Source: an uncultured Lachnospiraceae bacterium
GTDB lineage: Bacteria; Bacillota; Clostridia; Lachnospirales; Lachnospiraceae
Length of the DNA: 37,900 nt
Direction: 5' to 3'
Assembly: GCA_900318375.1 (NCBI GenBank)
Contig: ONKG01000029.1
Location: 1-37,900 of the forward strand
Numbering within the stretch: the first letter of the stretch is position 1; every line of letters starts with the position of its first letter. A model generated the notes under the pieces. It had not been told where the DNA came from and did no database searches. It was given only the letters and a program-made list of their open reading frames with translations. Shown one piece after another: positions 6,508-18,148 of the stretch. A program made the translations under genes and the position numbers.

Positions 6508-8619
6508 ATGATGGAAAGCAATGCAAAAGTTCCCGAAATCTATGCCGGCATGGTCTTTAACGACAAGGTCATGCGGGAGCGTCTGCCCAAGGACGTCTAT
6601 AAGGCAGTCCGCAAGACCAGCAAGAACGGTACCCACCTGGAACTGGATGTGGCAAATACAGTTGCCGCAGCAATGAAGGAATGGGCAATTGAGAAGGGCG
6701 CTACCCACTTCACACACTGGTTCCAGCCTATGACAGGACTGACGGCAGAGAAGCATGATGGTTTCATTTCTCCGACCTCCGACGGAAGTGTCATTATGGA
6801 GTTCTCCGGCAAGGAACTGGTCAAGGGCGAACCGGATGCCTCAAGTTTCCCTTCGGGCGGCCTGCGCGCCACCTTCGAGGCACGAGGTTACACAGCCTGG
6901 GATCCCAGCTCCCCCGCCTTCATCAAGGACGGATCCCTCTACATTCCGACAGCCTTCTGCTCCTACGGCGGTGAGGCTCTGGATAAAAAGACTCCCCTCC
7001 TGCGTTCTATGGAAGCCCTGTCCGCGGCTGCCGTCAAGGTCCTGCGCCTTCTGGGCAACACGGATGTGACTCATGTAGATACCACAGTTGGTTCCGAGCA
7101 GGAATATTTCCTGATCGACAAGGAACTCTACAAAAAGAGAAAGGACCTGCTGCTGACCGGCCGCACCCTCATGGGAGCGCCTGCTCCCAAGGGACAGGAA
7201 ATGGAAGATCACTATTTCGGCGTCCTTAAACCCAAGGTGTCCGAGTATATGCATGCTCTGGACCGCGAGCTGTGGGAACTGGGTGTTCCGACCAAGACAA
7301 AACACAATGAAGTTGCTCCTTCCCAGCATGAACTGGCTCCGGTCTTTGAGACCGCCAATATCGCCGTCGATCACAACCAGCTGACTATGGAGGTCATGAA
7401 GAAAGTCGCCGACCGCTTCGGCTACGCCTGCCTCCTGCACGAGAAGCCTTTTGAGGGAATCAACGGATCCGGCAAGCACAACAACTGGTCCATCAGCACG
7501 GATAGCGGAGAGAACCTCCTCAATCCCGGAAAAACACCTGCGGAGAACCAGCAGTTCCTCGTATTCCTCCTGGCTGTGATCGCGGCTGTGGACGAGTATC
7601 AGGAGGTCCTGCGTGTCTCCGTCGCCACCGCAGGCAATGACCATCGTCTGGGCGGAAACGAAGCCCCGCCTGCCATCATTTCTATTTTCGTCGGTGACGA
7701 GCTGGCACAGGTCCTGGAGTCGATTGAGAATGACACCGTTTTCGCCGGCGGCGGCAAGACCCAGATGGGCATGGGCGCCCACGTTCTTCCGCATATTATG
7801 AGGGATACGACGGACCGCAACAGGACCTCTCCCTTTGCTTTCACCGGCAACAAGTTCGAGTTCCGTATGCCGGGCAGCTCCCTTTCCGTGGCAAACCCCA
7901 ACATCGTCCTCAACACGGCTGTTGCCGAGACCCTGACACAGATTTACGATGAGCTCAAAGATGTCTCTACTGGTCAGATGGACGATGCCGTCCACGCCCT
8001 TCTCAAGAAGCTGCTGGCAGAGCACAAACGCATCCTGTTTAACGGCAACGGATATACGGACGAGTGGGTCGAAGAGGCACACAGAAGAGGACTTGCGGAC
8101 CTCAAATCTCTGCCCGATGCAATGCCTTCCTTTATTGCTGACAAGAGCATCGAGCTCTTTACAAAGCATGGTATTTTCACCAGGGAAGAACTTGAATCCC
8201 GCTACGAGATTCTGCTGGAAAACTACGCCAAGACCATTCACATCGAGTCTCTGACCCTGCAGGAAATGGTGCGCAAAGACTTCACTGCCGGCCTTGTCCA
8301 GTATATGAAAGATGTCACTAACGAAGCTCTGAAAAAAAGAGACCTTCTGCCTGACAGCCGCTGCAGCTACGAAGGCCGCATTCTGCAGAAACTGGATGAG
8401 ACCAGTGAGCAGATTCTGGATGCCCTCGATGCTCTCGAGGCGGACACAAAGAAGGCGGAGGCCATCGACGACATTCTGGCCCAGGCTGCCTTCTACCAGG
8501 AGACCATCCTGGCTGAGATGGAGACACTGCGGAGCTGGACTGATCAGGCAGAAGCAATCATCCCCGATCAGTATCTGCCTTATCCCACCTACGAGCAGAT
8601 GCTGTTCTCCCTGAGATAA
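6508..8619 (+). CDS. glnN: Glutamine synthetase, type III
   Basis: This cytoplasmic enzyme joins ammonia to glutamate with ATP to make glutamine. At 703 residues it has the length of type III enzymes and is far longer than type I. Diagnostic stretches include GSEQEYFLIDKELY (metal-binding glutamates), HNEVAPSQHELAPVFE, NGSGKHNNWSI and NDHRLGGNEAPPAI, the last being a hallmark of the GSIII family. The start at 6508 follows AGGAGGA (6494-6500) with 7-bp spacing and gives MMESNAKVPEIYAG; an upstream in-frame ATG at 6388 lies inside the leader hairpin and is unlikely. Expression is from the operator/promoter/attenuator at 6302-6420. A second, type I, enzyme is encoded at 18149. Confidence 0.96.
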   Translation: MMESNAKVPEIYAGMVFNDKVMRERLPKDVYKAVRKTSKNGTHLELDVANTVAAAMKEWAIEKGATHFTHWFQPMTGLTAEKHDGFISPTSDGSVIMEFSGKELVKGEPDASSFPSGGLRATFEARGYTAWDPSSPAFIKDGSLYIPTAFCSYGGEALDKKTPLLRSMEALSAAAVKVLRLLGNTDVTHVDTTVGSEQEYFLIDKELYKKRKDLLLTGRTLMGAPAPKGQEMEDHYFGVLKPKVSEYMHALDRELWELGVPTKTKHNEVAPSQHELAPVFETANIAVDHNQLTMEVMKKVADRFGYACLLHEKPFEGINGSGKHNNWSISTDSGENLLNPGKTPAENQQFLVFLLAVIAAVDEYQEVLRVSVATAGNDHRLGGNEAPPAIISIFVGDELAQVLESIENDTVFAGGGKTQMGMGAHVLPHIMRDTTDRNRTSPFAFTGNKFEFRMPGSSLSVANPNIVLNTAVAETLTQIYDELKDVSTGQMDDAVHALLKKLLAEHKRILFNGNGYTDEWVEEAHRRGLADLKSLPDAMPSFIADKSIELFTKHGIFTREELESRYEILLENYAKTIHIESLTLQEMVRKDFTAGLVQYMKDVTNEALKKRDLLPDSRCSYEGRILQKLDETSEQILDALDALEADTKKAEAIDDILAQAAFYQETILAEMETLRSWTDQAEAIIPDQYLPYPTYEQMLFSLR

Positions 8620-8625
8620 ATACAT

Positions 8626-8895
8626 GTTTGCCGCGCCCTCAGGAAGTCGCCTTCAAGGTATACCTCCTGCGTCGATCAGATTTTTTCGCAGAGTTGTACT
8701 AAATCTCGCTTATGCTCAAAACGGATCGGACCAAACTCGTCTCCCGTGTTGAAGACACGGGAGACTCAGACAGGTGGTCCTAAAATGCCCGGCCATGAGG
8801 GCTGTGCATTTTATCCGTTCTTCCCTATAAGCTTCGATAAGTACAACTGACTGCTCAAAAAATTCACTCCGCCAGGAGGTATAACTTGAAGGCTC
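8626..8895 (+). ncRNA. Large structured repeat, copy B
   Basis: It starts within 10 bases of the glnN stop and lies before that gene's terminator, so it should be in the glnN 3' untranslated region. Arms at 8649-8669 and 8873-8893 are 245 nt from edge to edge, as in copy A. Compared with A, pairs change together: ATC/GAT (8703-8705 with 8836-8838) for GGC/GCC; AACGGAT/ATCCGTT (8720-8726 with 8813-8819) for the GGGCAGG stem; GGACCA/TGGTCC for GGGCCA/TGGCCC; AAAATGC/GCATTTT for AAAACGC/GCGTTTT. Unpaired segments such as GCTTATGCTCA and CTTCCCTATAAGCTTCG are identical. Confidence 0.75.
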
Positions 8896-8934
8896 ATCCC
8901 TCACCCTGTCCCTCCTCGACAAACTCGTATTTGA

Positions 8935-8973
8935 CTGCGCAAGAGCGAATTAACTCCTGCGCAGCCTTTTTTT
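8935..8973 (+). terminator. Intrinsic terminator downstream of glnN and copy B
   Basis: CTGCGCA pairs with TGCGCAG, extended by GAG/CTC, around a short A-rich loop, followed by CC and seven T (8967-8973). Confidence 0.75.
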
Positions 8974-9089
8974 GCGCCCTGCAGTGAGCAGACGTTGTTC
9001 GTGAACCTCCGTGAACCTTGCCTTCGTGATCCCTTGGACTTATAGAACTTCCGTGAACCTTGCTTCCGCCAATCTGTCGGGCTTTGTCT

Positions 9090-9313
9090 TTCTGTTATAT
9101 CCATATTCTGATAAAGACGACCATACTCTCGCGTCTGGTTCCGCTGGTCGTATTCTGTTCTGTCGCCGTGATGATAAAGGACATGGGCAGAGCGTCGCTG
9201 GTTTCTATCATCGGATATGCCGGGGTTTATCTGATCGCAATTGTCTGCATGATGCTCATATATGGTCTCATGGTTTTGCTTTTGGGCCGTTTAAACCCGA
9301 TCACCTTCTTTAA
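9090..9313 (+). pseudogene. Fragment of a dicarboxylate/amino-acid:cation symporter
   Basis: One frame encodes KTTILSRLVPLVVFCSVAVMI, then IGYAGVYLIAIVCMMLIYG and LLLGRLNPITFFKK. This matches the pattern of an internal segment of DAACS-family (GltP/DctA-like) symporters: a basic loop, two membrane helices and the conserved GRLNPxTFFKK. Only about 70 residues remain. There is no credible start, the upstream part is missing, and the similarity stops at a REP-like sequence (9316-9334) just before the gltB operator. Family assignment is from recall of the conserved motif. I infer a deletion or insertion that removed the rest of a glutamate/aspartate-type transporter gene. Confidence 0.6.
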
Positions 9314-9315
9314 AA

Positions 9316-9334
9316 AGAACCGTCCCCTGTCTCC
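9316..9334. repeat. REP-like element, copy 1 (GAACCGTCCCCTGTCTCC)
   Basis: AGAACCGTCCCCTGTCTCC recurs at 37568-37586, and as its reverse complement at 20139-20157; a diverged form lies at 24252-24288. The same core is familiar as a dispersed extragenic palindrome in many bacteria. Here it marks the break point of the symporter remnant and abuts the gltB operator. Confidence 0.65.
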
Positions 9335-9336
9335 CG

Positions 9337-9352
9337 TGTATAATTGTATACA
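9337..9352. promoter_or_regulatory. Shared 16-bp palindromic operator upstream of gltB
   Basis: Third identical copy of the 16-mer found at 420-435 and 6302-6317, ending 7 bp before the -35 box. Confidence 0.8.
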
Positions 9353-9359
9353 TTTTATA

Positions 9360-9387
9360 TTGACAATGCCTGTCACACGTGTATAAT
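9360..9387 (+). promoter_or_regulatory. gltB promoter
   Basis: TTGACA (9360-9365), 16-bp spacer, TATAAT (9382-9387) preceded by CGTG. Unlike amt and glnN, the leader 14-mer is 90 bases downstream of the -10, so this leader has about 85 extra bases. These include a 7-bp hairpin with a six-base loop (TGAAAGA/TCTTTCA, 9419-9438) and a CAGAATATTCTG palindrome (9441-9452). Confidence 0.87.
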
Positions 9388-9476
9388 AGCATTTATTAAT
9401 AGAACTTTTTTCGAGCAGTGAAAGAGAACATTCTTTCAATCAGAATATTCTGTCAATAATGAAATAGAACAGTGTA

Positions 9477-9532
9477 AAAGCAAAGGCGCTTAATGGATGA
9501 AGGAAACTTCATCTATTGGGCGCCTTTTTTTT
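9477..9532 (+). terminator. gltB leader terminator/attenuator hairpin with conserved 14-mer
   Basis: AAAGCAAAGGCGCT (9477-9490) leads into a stem of about 20 bp that is continuous if G-U pairs are allowed, capped by a GAAA tetraloop (near 9503), followed by eight T. This is the strongest of the three leader terminators. It ends 100 nt before gltB. Confidence 0.82.
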
Positions 9533-9631
9533 ATTCATTACGGATCCCGAAAATTCAGCGGCAGTTCCCGGGCAGCCGTGAGGCTGCGTCAGTCAGACCG
9601 GCGGAGCTGTACCGGCATAGGAGAAAAGAAG

Positions 9632-12600
9632 ATGTACCCTTTGATGGAACATGATGCCTGCGGCATCGGTACGATCGTGAATATTGACGGGCGGCAGGAC
9701 CGCCGGGTGGTGGATGACGCCCTGCATATCGTGGAGAAGCTGGAGCACCGGGCCGGCAAGGATGCCACCGGAGAAGTGGGCGACGGCGTGGGAATTCTCA
9801 CGCAGATTCCGCACGGTTTTTTCAGCAAGGCAGCGAAGGCGGCTGGAATTGAACTTCAAGTTTCAGGAGAAGCGGGACGGTATTCTCAGGAAAACATGGC
9901 CCGGGGCTGTGCAGGTTGTCAGGCAGGCGACTATGGAATCGGCATGTTCTTCCTGCCCCAGGATAACTTAAAGAGAACCTTCGCCATCCGCATGTTTGAG
10001 GTGATCGCGCAGAAGGAGGGCCTGGCGATTCTGGGCTGGCGCGATGTGCCGGTGCGGGAACAGGTTTTGGGAAAGGCAGCAGTCGACTGCATGCCCTGCA
10101 TCCGCCAGTGCTTCCTGGCGCGGCCAGCGGATGTGGAGAGGGGCATAGCTTTTGACAGGAAACTCTATGTGATCCGCAGGGAGTTTGAACAGTCGTCCGA
10201 GGATACTTACATATGCTCCCTCTCGTCGCGGACGATTGTGTACAAAGGAATGTTCCTGGTCGGTCAGCTGCGGCGCTTCTACGATGACCTGCAGTCTCCG
10301 GACTATGTGTCCGCAATCGCCATTGTGCACTCACGTTTTTCCACAAACACGACCCCCTCCTGGCACAGAGCCCATCCCTACCGCATGATCGCCCACAACG
10401 GTGAGATCAATACCATCCGCGGCAACATCGACAGGATGCTGGCCCGCGAGGAGACCATGACCAGTCCCGTCATGCAGGAGGACATCGACAAGATCTTCCC
10501 TGTCGTAGACCGCAGCGGCTCTGACTCTGCCATGCTGGACAACACGCTGGAATTCCTCTACATGAACGGTGTGCCCCTGGCCCTGGCTATGATGGTCATC
10601 ATCCCCGAGCCCTGGAAGCACAATACTTTTATGAGCGAGGATAAGCGCGATTTTTATCACTACTACGCCACCATGATGGAACCCTGGGACGGCCCGGCGG
10701 CAATCCTCTTTACAGACGGCGAGGTCCTGGGCGCGACCCTGGACCGGAACGGCCTCAGGCCTTCACGCTATTACATCACGGATGACAACCGGCTCATCCT
10801 GGCATCCGAAGTCGGCGTCCTGGACATTCCGGCATCCCATATAGTGAAAAAAGCCCGCCTGGAGCCCGGGCGGATCCTTCTGGTCGACACAAAACAGCAG
10901 AGGATCATTTCTGACGAGGAGTGCAAGTCCCATTACGCACTTCGAAAACCCTATGGAGAGTGGCTGGACAGGAATCTGCTGCATCTGGACCAGCTTCCCA
11001 TCCCCAATCACAAGATTCCGGTCCACACGCAGGAGATCCGCGACCGCCTTTACAAAGTCTTCGGCTACACCTACGAGGATGTCAAGGACCAGATTCTCCC
11101 CATGGCGGAAAACGCTGTTGAGCCCACTCTTTCCATGGGACATGACGCCCCTCTGGCGGTGCTCTCCGAGGCACACCAGCTTCTGTTTAACTATTTCAAG
11201 CAGCTGTTTGCCCAGGTGACCAATCCGCCCATCGACTCCCTGCGGGAAAAAATCGTGACCGACACGACCGTCTATATAGGTTCGGACGGTGATCTTTTAC
11301 AGGAAAAAAGCGGCAACTGCACCGTCCTGGAGGTCAACCATCCCATCCTGACCGGCGTGGATCTTCTGAAGATCCGCCATCTGGATCAGCCCGGCTTCAA
11401 GGCAAGGGAGATTTCCCTGCTCTACTATAAAAATACATCACTGGCAAAAGCGCTGGACCAGCTCAACATTACTGTGGACCGCGCAGCGGGAGAGGGCTGT
11501 AATATCATCATCCTGACCGACCGCGGCGTGGATGAAAACCATATGCCCATTCCTTCCCTGCTGGCAGTCTCCAGTGTCGAGCAGCATCTGGTGCAGACAA
11601 AACGGCGCACTGCCGTCTCCCTGATCCTGGAGAGCGGCGAGCCCCGGGACGTGCACCAGATGGCCACCCTTCTGGGCTTCGGCGCCCGGGCAATCTGCCC
11701 CTATCTGGCACATGAGTGCATAGGAGAACTGATTGATCTGGGAATCCTGGACAAGGATTACTACACAGCGGTCGAGGACTACAATGCAGCCCTGCTGGGA
11801 GGTGTCGTCAAGATCGCGGCCAAGATGGGAATCTCCACCATTCAGTCCTACCAGTCCGCCCGTATTTTCGAGGCGATCGGCCTGGGAGAAGATGTGATCA
11901 GTAAATACTTCACCGGTACGGTCAGCCGTGTCGGCGGAATCGGAATTGCGGAGATTGAGGAGGGTGTGACCTTCCGCCACGACCACGCCTTTGATCCTTT
12001 GGGGTTAGGTGTCGATACGACACTGGACTCTGTCGGCCTCCATTCCCTTCGCCGAGGAGAGGGCAGTGAGGATCACCTCTACAGTCCCGAGACCATCATC
12101 GCACTCCAGCAGGCTGTGCGAACCGGTTCCTATGAGCGCTTTGAGGAATATACACAGCTGGTGGATGACTCCAGACATCCCCATACACTGCGGGGGCTTC
12201 TGGAATTTGTTCCGGCAGGTCCCCCGGTTCCCCTGGAAGAGGTGGAATCTGTGGAGAGCATAGTACGCCGCTTCAAGACGGGTGCCATGAGTTTCGGTTC
12301 TCTTTCCAGAGAAGCCCACGAGACCCTGGCGCGGGCTATGAATTCGATCGGCGCAAAGTCCAATACCGGCGAGGGCGGCGAAGCACCGGAGCGCTTCGGC
12401 ACAGATGCCAACAGCCGCATCAAGCAGGTGGCTTCGGGACGCTTCGGCGTGACCAGTGCCTATCTGTGCAGCGCCGACGAGATCCAGATCAAAATGGCCC
12501 AGGGAGCCAAGCCCGGCGAGGGCGGTCATCTGCCGGGCAAAAAAGTCTATCCATGGGTGGCAAAGACCCGGTTCTCCACGCCCGGTGTTTCCCTGATCTC

Positions 12601-14335
12601 CCCGCCGCCCCATCACGATATTTATTCCATTGAGGACCTGGCCCAGCTGATCTATGACCTGAAAAACGCAAACCGCGACGCCAGGATCAATGTCAAGCTG
12701 GTCTCTGAGGCAGGGGTCGGGACCATCGCCTCCGGCGTCGCCAAGGCCGGCGCCCAGGTCATCCTGATCTCCGGCTATGACGGGGGAACCGGGGCGGCAC
12801 CCGGAAGCTCCATTCACAACGCGGGTCTCCCCTGGGAACTGGGGCTTTCCGAAGCCCACCGCTGCCTTGTCGAAAACGGACTTCGCAGCCGTGTCGTCCT
12901 GGAGACGGACGGCAAACTTATGAGCGGGCGAGATGTCGCCATAGCGGCACTTCTGGGGGCAGAGGAGTACGGTTTCGCGACAGCCCCCCTGGTGACCATG
13001 GGCTGCATGATGATGCGTGTCTGTTCCAAGGATACCTGTCCGGTCGGCATCGCGACCCAGAATGAAAAGCTGCGCTGCCGCTTCAAGGGAAAACCGGAAC
13101 ATGTTGTCTGCTTTATGACCTTTATCGCCAGACAGCTGCGGCAGATCATGGCAGACCTCGGCTTTACCAGGCTGGCGGATATGATCGGACGGACCGACTG
13201 CCTGCGCGTGCGCGAGAATCTGATCACGGACCGCGCCTTCAAGGTAGACCTGAAGCAGATTCTGGGCGATACCCCCTTCCCTGTATCTCCGGACAAGGAC
13301 TTGTACGACTTCCGTCTTGAGACCACCCCGGACCTGTCTGTTCTGATTCCGGCATTTGCCGAGGGACTGGCAAAGGGCGCCATGTCCGGCAGGCTTCCGG
13401 AAGCAATTTTGGAAAAACGGGATAAATCAGGTGCTGAAAAGAACAGTGGAAGAGATGCTTTTGCTTCCTACCTGAAAGAAAAAAGGACCGCTCTGGGCAG
13501 GCTTGCCTGTGAAAAAGAAGGTACCCGGGTCATCGGCCGCTGCGAAACCTCCCTGCAGGTTTCCTCCACCGACCGCGCCTTCGGGGCCATTCTGGGTTCC
13601 GAGGTCACCAAAAACTTCGGAAATACATTGGCGGACGATACCTTTGTTGTCAATGCCTTCGGCGGAGGCGGTCAGTCCTTCGGCGCATTTCTGCCCAAGG
13701 GTGTCACGATCCGTCTGACCGGAGACGCCAACGACGGTTTCGGAAAGGGACTTTCCGGCGGCAAACTCGTTGTTGTTCCGGACAAGGACAGCCCCTTTGA
13801 AGCAGACAAAAATATCATTGTCGGCAACGTCGCCCTTTTCGGCGCGACTTCCGGCAAGGCTTATTTCAACGGCATTGCGGGAGAGCGCTTCGGCGTGCGC
13901 AACTCCGGTGCCACCCTGGTCGCGGAGGGATGCGGAGATCACGGTCTGGAATATATGACAGGAGGCCGCGCTGTCATCCTCGGCGGTACAGGCAAAAACT
14001 TTGCGGCCGGCATGAGCGGCGGCATCGCCTATGTCCTGGATACGGACCACAGCCTCTACCGCAGGATGAACAAGGACATGACCATGCTGCAGGAACTTAC
14101 AGAGGACTATGATATTGCGGAGCTGCGGGGGATCCTGGAAGATTATGTGCATGAGACATCGTCGTCACTGGGACAAAAGATTCTTTCCGAATACACTGCT
14201 TATCTGCCCTATTTTAAGAAAATTGTCCCCAGGGATTATCAGCGGATGCTGACTGCCATCAGCAGACACGAAGAGCAGGGCATGCCGCATGACAAGGCCG
14301 TACTGGAGGCATTCCGGGAGATTTCCGCGGGATAA
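9632..14335 (+). CDS. gltB: Glutamate synthase, large subunit
   Basis: This 1567-residue enzyme transfers the glutamine amide nitrogen to 2-oxoglutarate, giving two glutamates, with electrons from GltD. The N-terminal glutaminase starts MYPLMEHDACGIGTIV, so Cys10 is the likely nucleophile exposed by removal of a short propeptide. The central and FMN/2-oxoglutarate domains follow (NTGEGGE, SGYDGGTGAAP). Cys1125, Cys1131 and Cys1136 have the spacing of the 3Fe-4S cluster ligands. The C-terminal GxGxG beta-helix domain is present (GGGGQSFGAF, GDANDGFGKGLSGG). The ATG at 9632 follows AGGAGAAAAGAAG; extending upstream to 9497 would translate the attenuator. gltD follows 132 bases later without a visible terminator, so gltBD is probably one operon. 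Confidence 0.97.
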   Translation: MYPLMEHDACGIGTIVNIDGRQDRRVVDDALHIVEKLEHRAGKDATGEVGDGVGILTQIPHGFFSKAAKAAGIELQVSGEAGRYSQENMARGCAGCQAGDYGIGMFFLPQDNLKRTFAIRMFEVIAQKEGLAILGWRDVPVREQVLGKAAVDCMPCIRQCFLARPADVERGIAFDRKLYVIRREFEQSSEDTYICSLSSRTIVYKGMFLVGQLRRFYDDLQSPDYVSAIAIVHSRFSTNTTPSWHRAHPYRMIAHNGEINTIRGNIDRMLAREETMTSPVMQEDIDKIFPVVDRSGSDSAMLDNTLEFLYMNGVPLALAMMVIIPEPWKHNTFMSEDKRDFYHYYATMMEPWDGPAAILFTDGEVLGATLDRNGLRPSRYYITDDNRLILASEVGVLDIPASHIVKKARLEPGRILLVDTKQQRIISDEECKSHYALRKPYGEWLDRNLLHLDQLPIPNHKIPVHTQEIRDRLYKVFGYTYEDVKDQILPMAENAVEPTLSMGHDAPLAVLSEAHQLLFNYFKQLFAQVTNPPIDSLREKIVTDTTVYIGSDGDLLQEKSGNCTVLEVNHPILTGVDLLKIRHLDQPGFKAREISLLYYKNTSLAKALDQLNITVDRAAGEGCNIIILTDRGVDENHMPIPSLLAVSSVEQHLVQTKRRTAVSLILESGEPRDVHQMATLLGFGARAICPYLAHECIGELIDLGILDKDYYTAVEDYNAALLGGVVKIAAKMGISTIQSYQSARIFEAIGLGEDVISKYFTGTVSRVGGIGIAEIEEGVTFRHDHAFDPLGLGVDTTLDSVGLHSLRRGEGSEDHLYSPETIIALQQAVRTGSYERFEEYTQLVDDSRHPHTLRGLLEFVPAGPPVPLEEVESVESIVRRFKTGAMSFGSLSREAHETLARAMNSIGAKSNTGEGGEAPERFGTDANSRIKQVASGRFGVTSAYLCSADEIQIKMAQGAKPGEGGHLPGKKVYPWVAKTRFSTPGVSLISPPPHHDIYSIEDLAQLIYDLKNANRDARINVKLVSEAGVGTIASGVAKAGAQVILISGYDGGTGAAPGSSIHNAGLPWELGLSEAHRCLVENGLRSRVVLETDGKLMSGRDVAIAALLGAEEYGFATAPLVTMGCMMMRVCSKDTCPVGIATQNEKLRCRFKGKPEHVVCFMTFIARQLRQIMADLGFTRLADMIGRTDCLRVRENLITDRAFKVDLKQILGDTPFPVSPDKDLYDFRLETTPDLSVLIPAFAEGLAKGAMSGRLPEAILEKRDKSGAEKNSGRDAFASYLKEKRTALGRLACEKEGTRVIGRCETSLQVSSTDRAFGAILGSEVTKNFGNTLADDTFVVNAFGGGGQSFGAFLPKGVTIRLTGDANDGFGKGLSGGKLVVVPDKDSPFEADKNIIVGNVALFGATSGKAYFNGIAGERFGVRNSGATLVAEGCGDHGLEYMTGGRAVILGGTGKNFAAGMSGGIAYVLDTDHSLYRRMNKDMTMLQELTEDYDIAELRGILEDYVHETSSSLGQKILSEYTAYLPYFKKIVPRDYQRMLTAISRHEEQGMPHDKAVLEAFREISAG

Positions 14336-14467
14336 AGATTTACGGATTTACGAAAGAAGGATTCTAAGGTCACATGTCCGCAGCAGGAACTGAATGCAGA
14401 TTATGCCGAATGATATTTTTTAAATACATATTCAACAACAGTTCCCGGGAAAATAAAGGAATCGATC

Positions 14468-16192
<1,725 letters not shown>

Positions 16193-16272
16193 TTGTGACG
16201 GGACAGCAATTGCTTCTGGCGGATACTTGCGGCGGAGGATGCTGCCCTTATGGGCAACCTGCATCCGGTGCA

Positions 16273-16294
16273 CAAGACTCGTAAGCGAGTCTTG
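16273..16294. repeat. REP-like 22-bp palindrome, copy 2 (CAAGACTCGT centre)
   Basis: Same arms as 294-315 with centre GTAAGC. It lies in the gltD-pyrG gap, just after a GGATGC/GCATCC hairpin (about 16228-16267). Confidence 0.7.
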
Positions 16295-16317
16295 AATTCT
16301 ACCGTCAACAGTTTTGA

Positions 16318-18126
<1,809 letters not shown>

Positions 18127-18148
18127 AACGTTCAGAAAGGAAATAGCA

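Noticed and set aside
9394-9480. Canonical two-hairpin ANTAR target in the gltB leader
   Set aside because: One hairpin has a six-base loop, but it reads GAACAT rather than A at position 1 and G at 4, and amt and glnN leaders have no matching hairpin.
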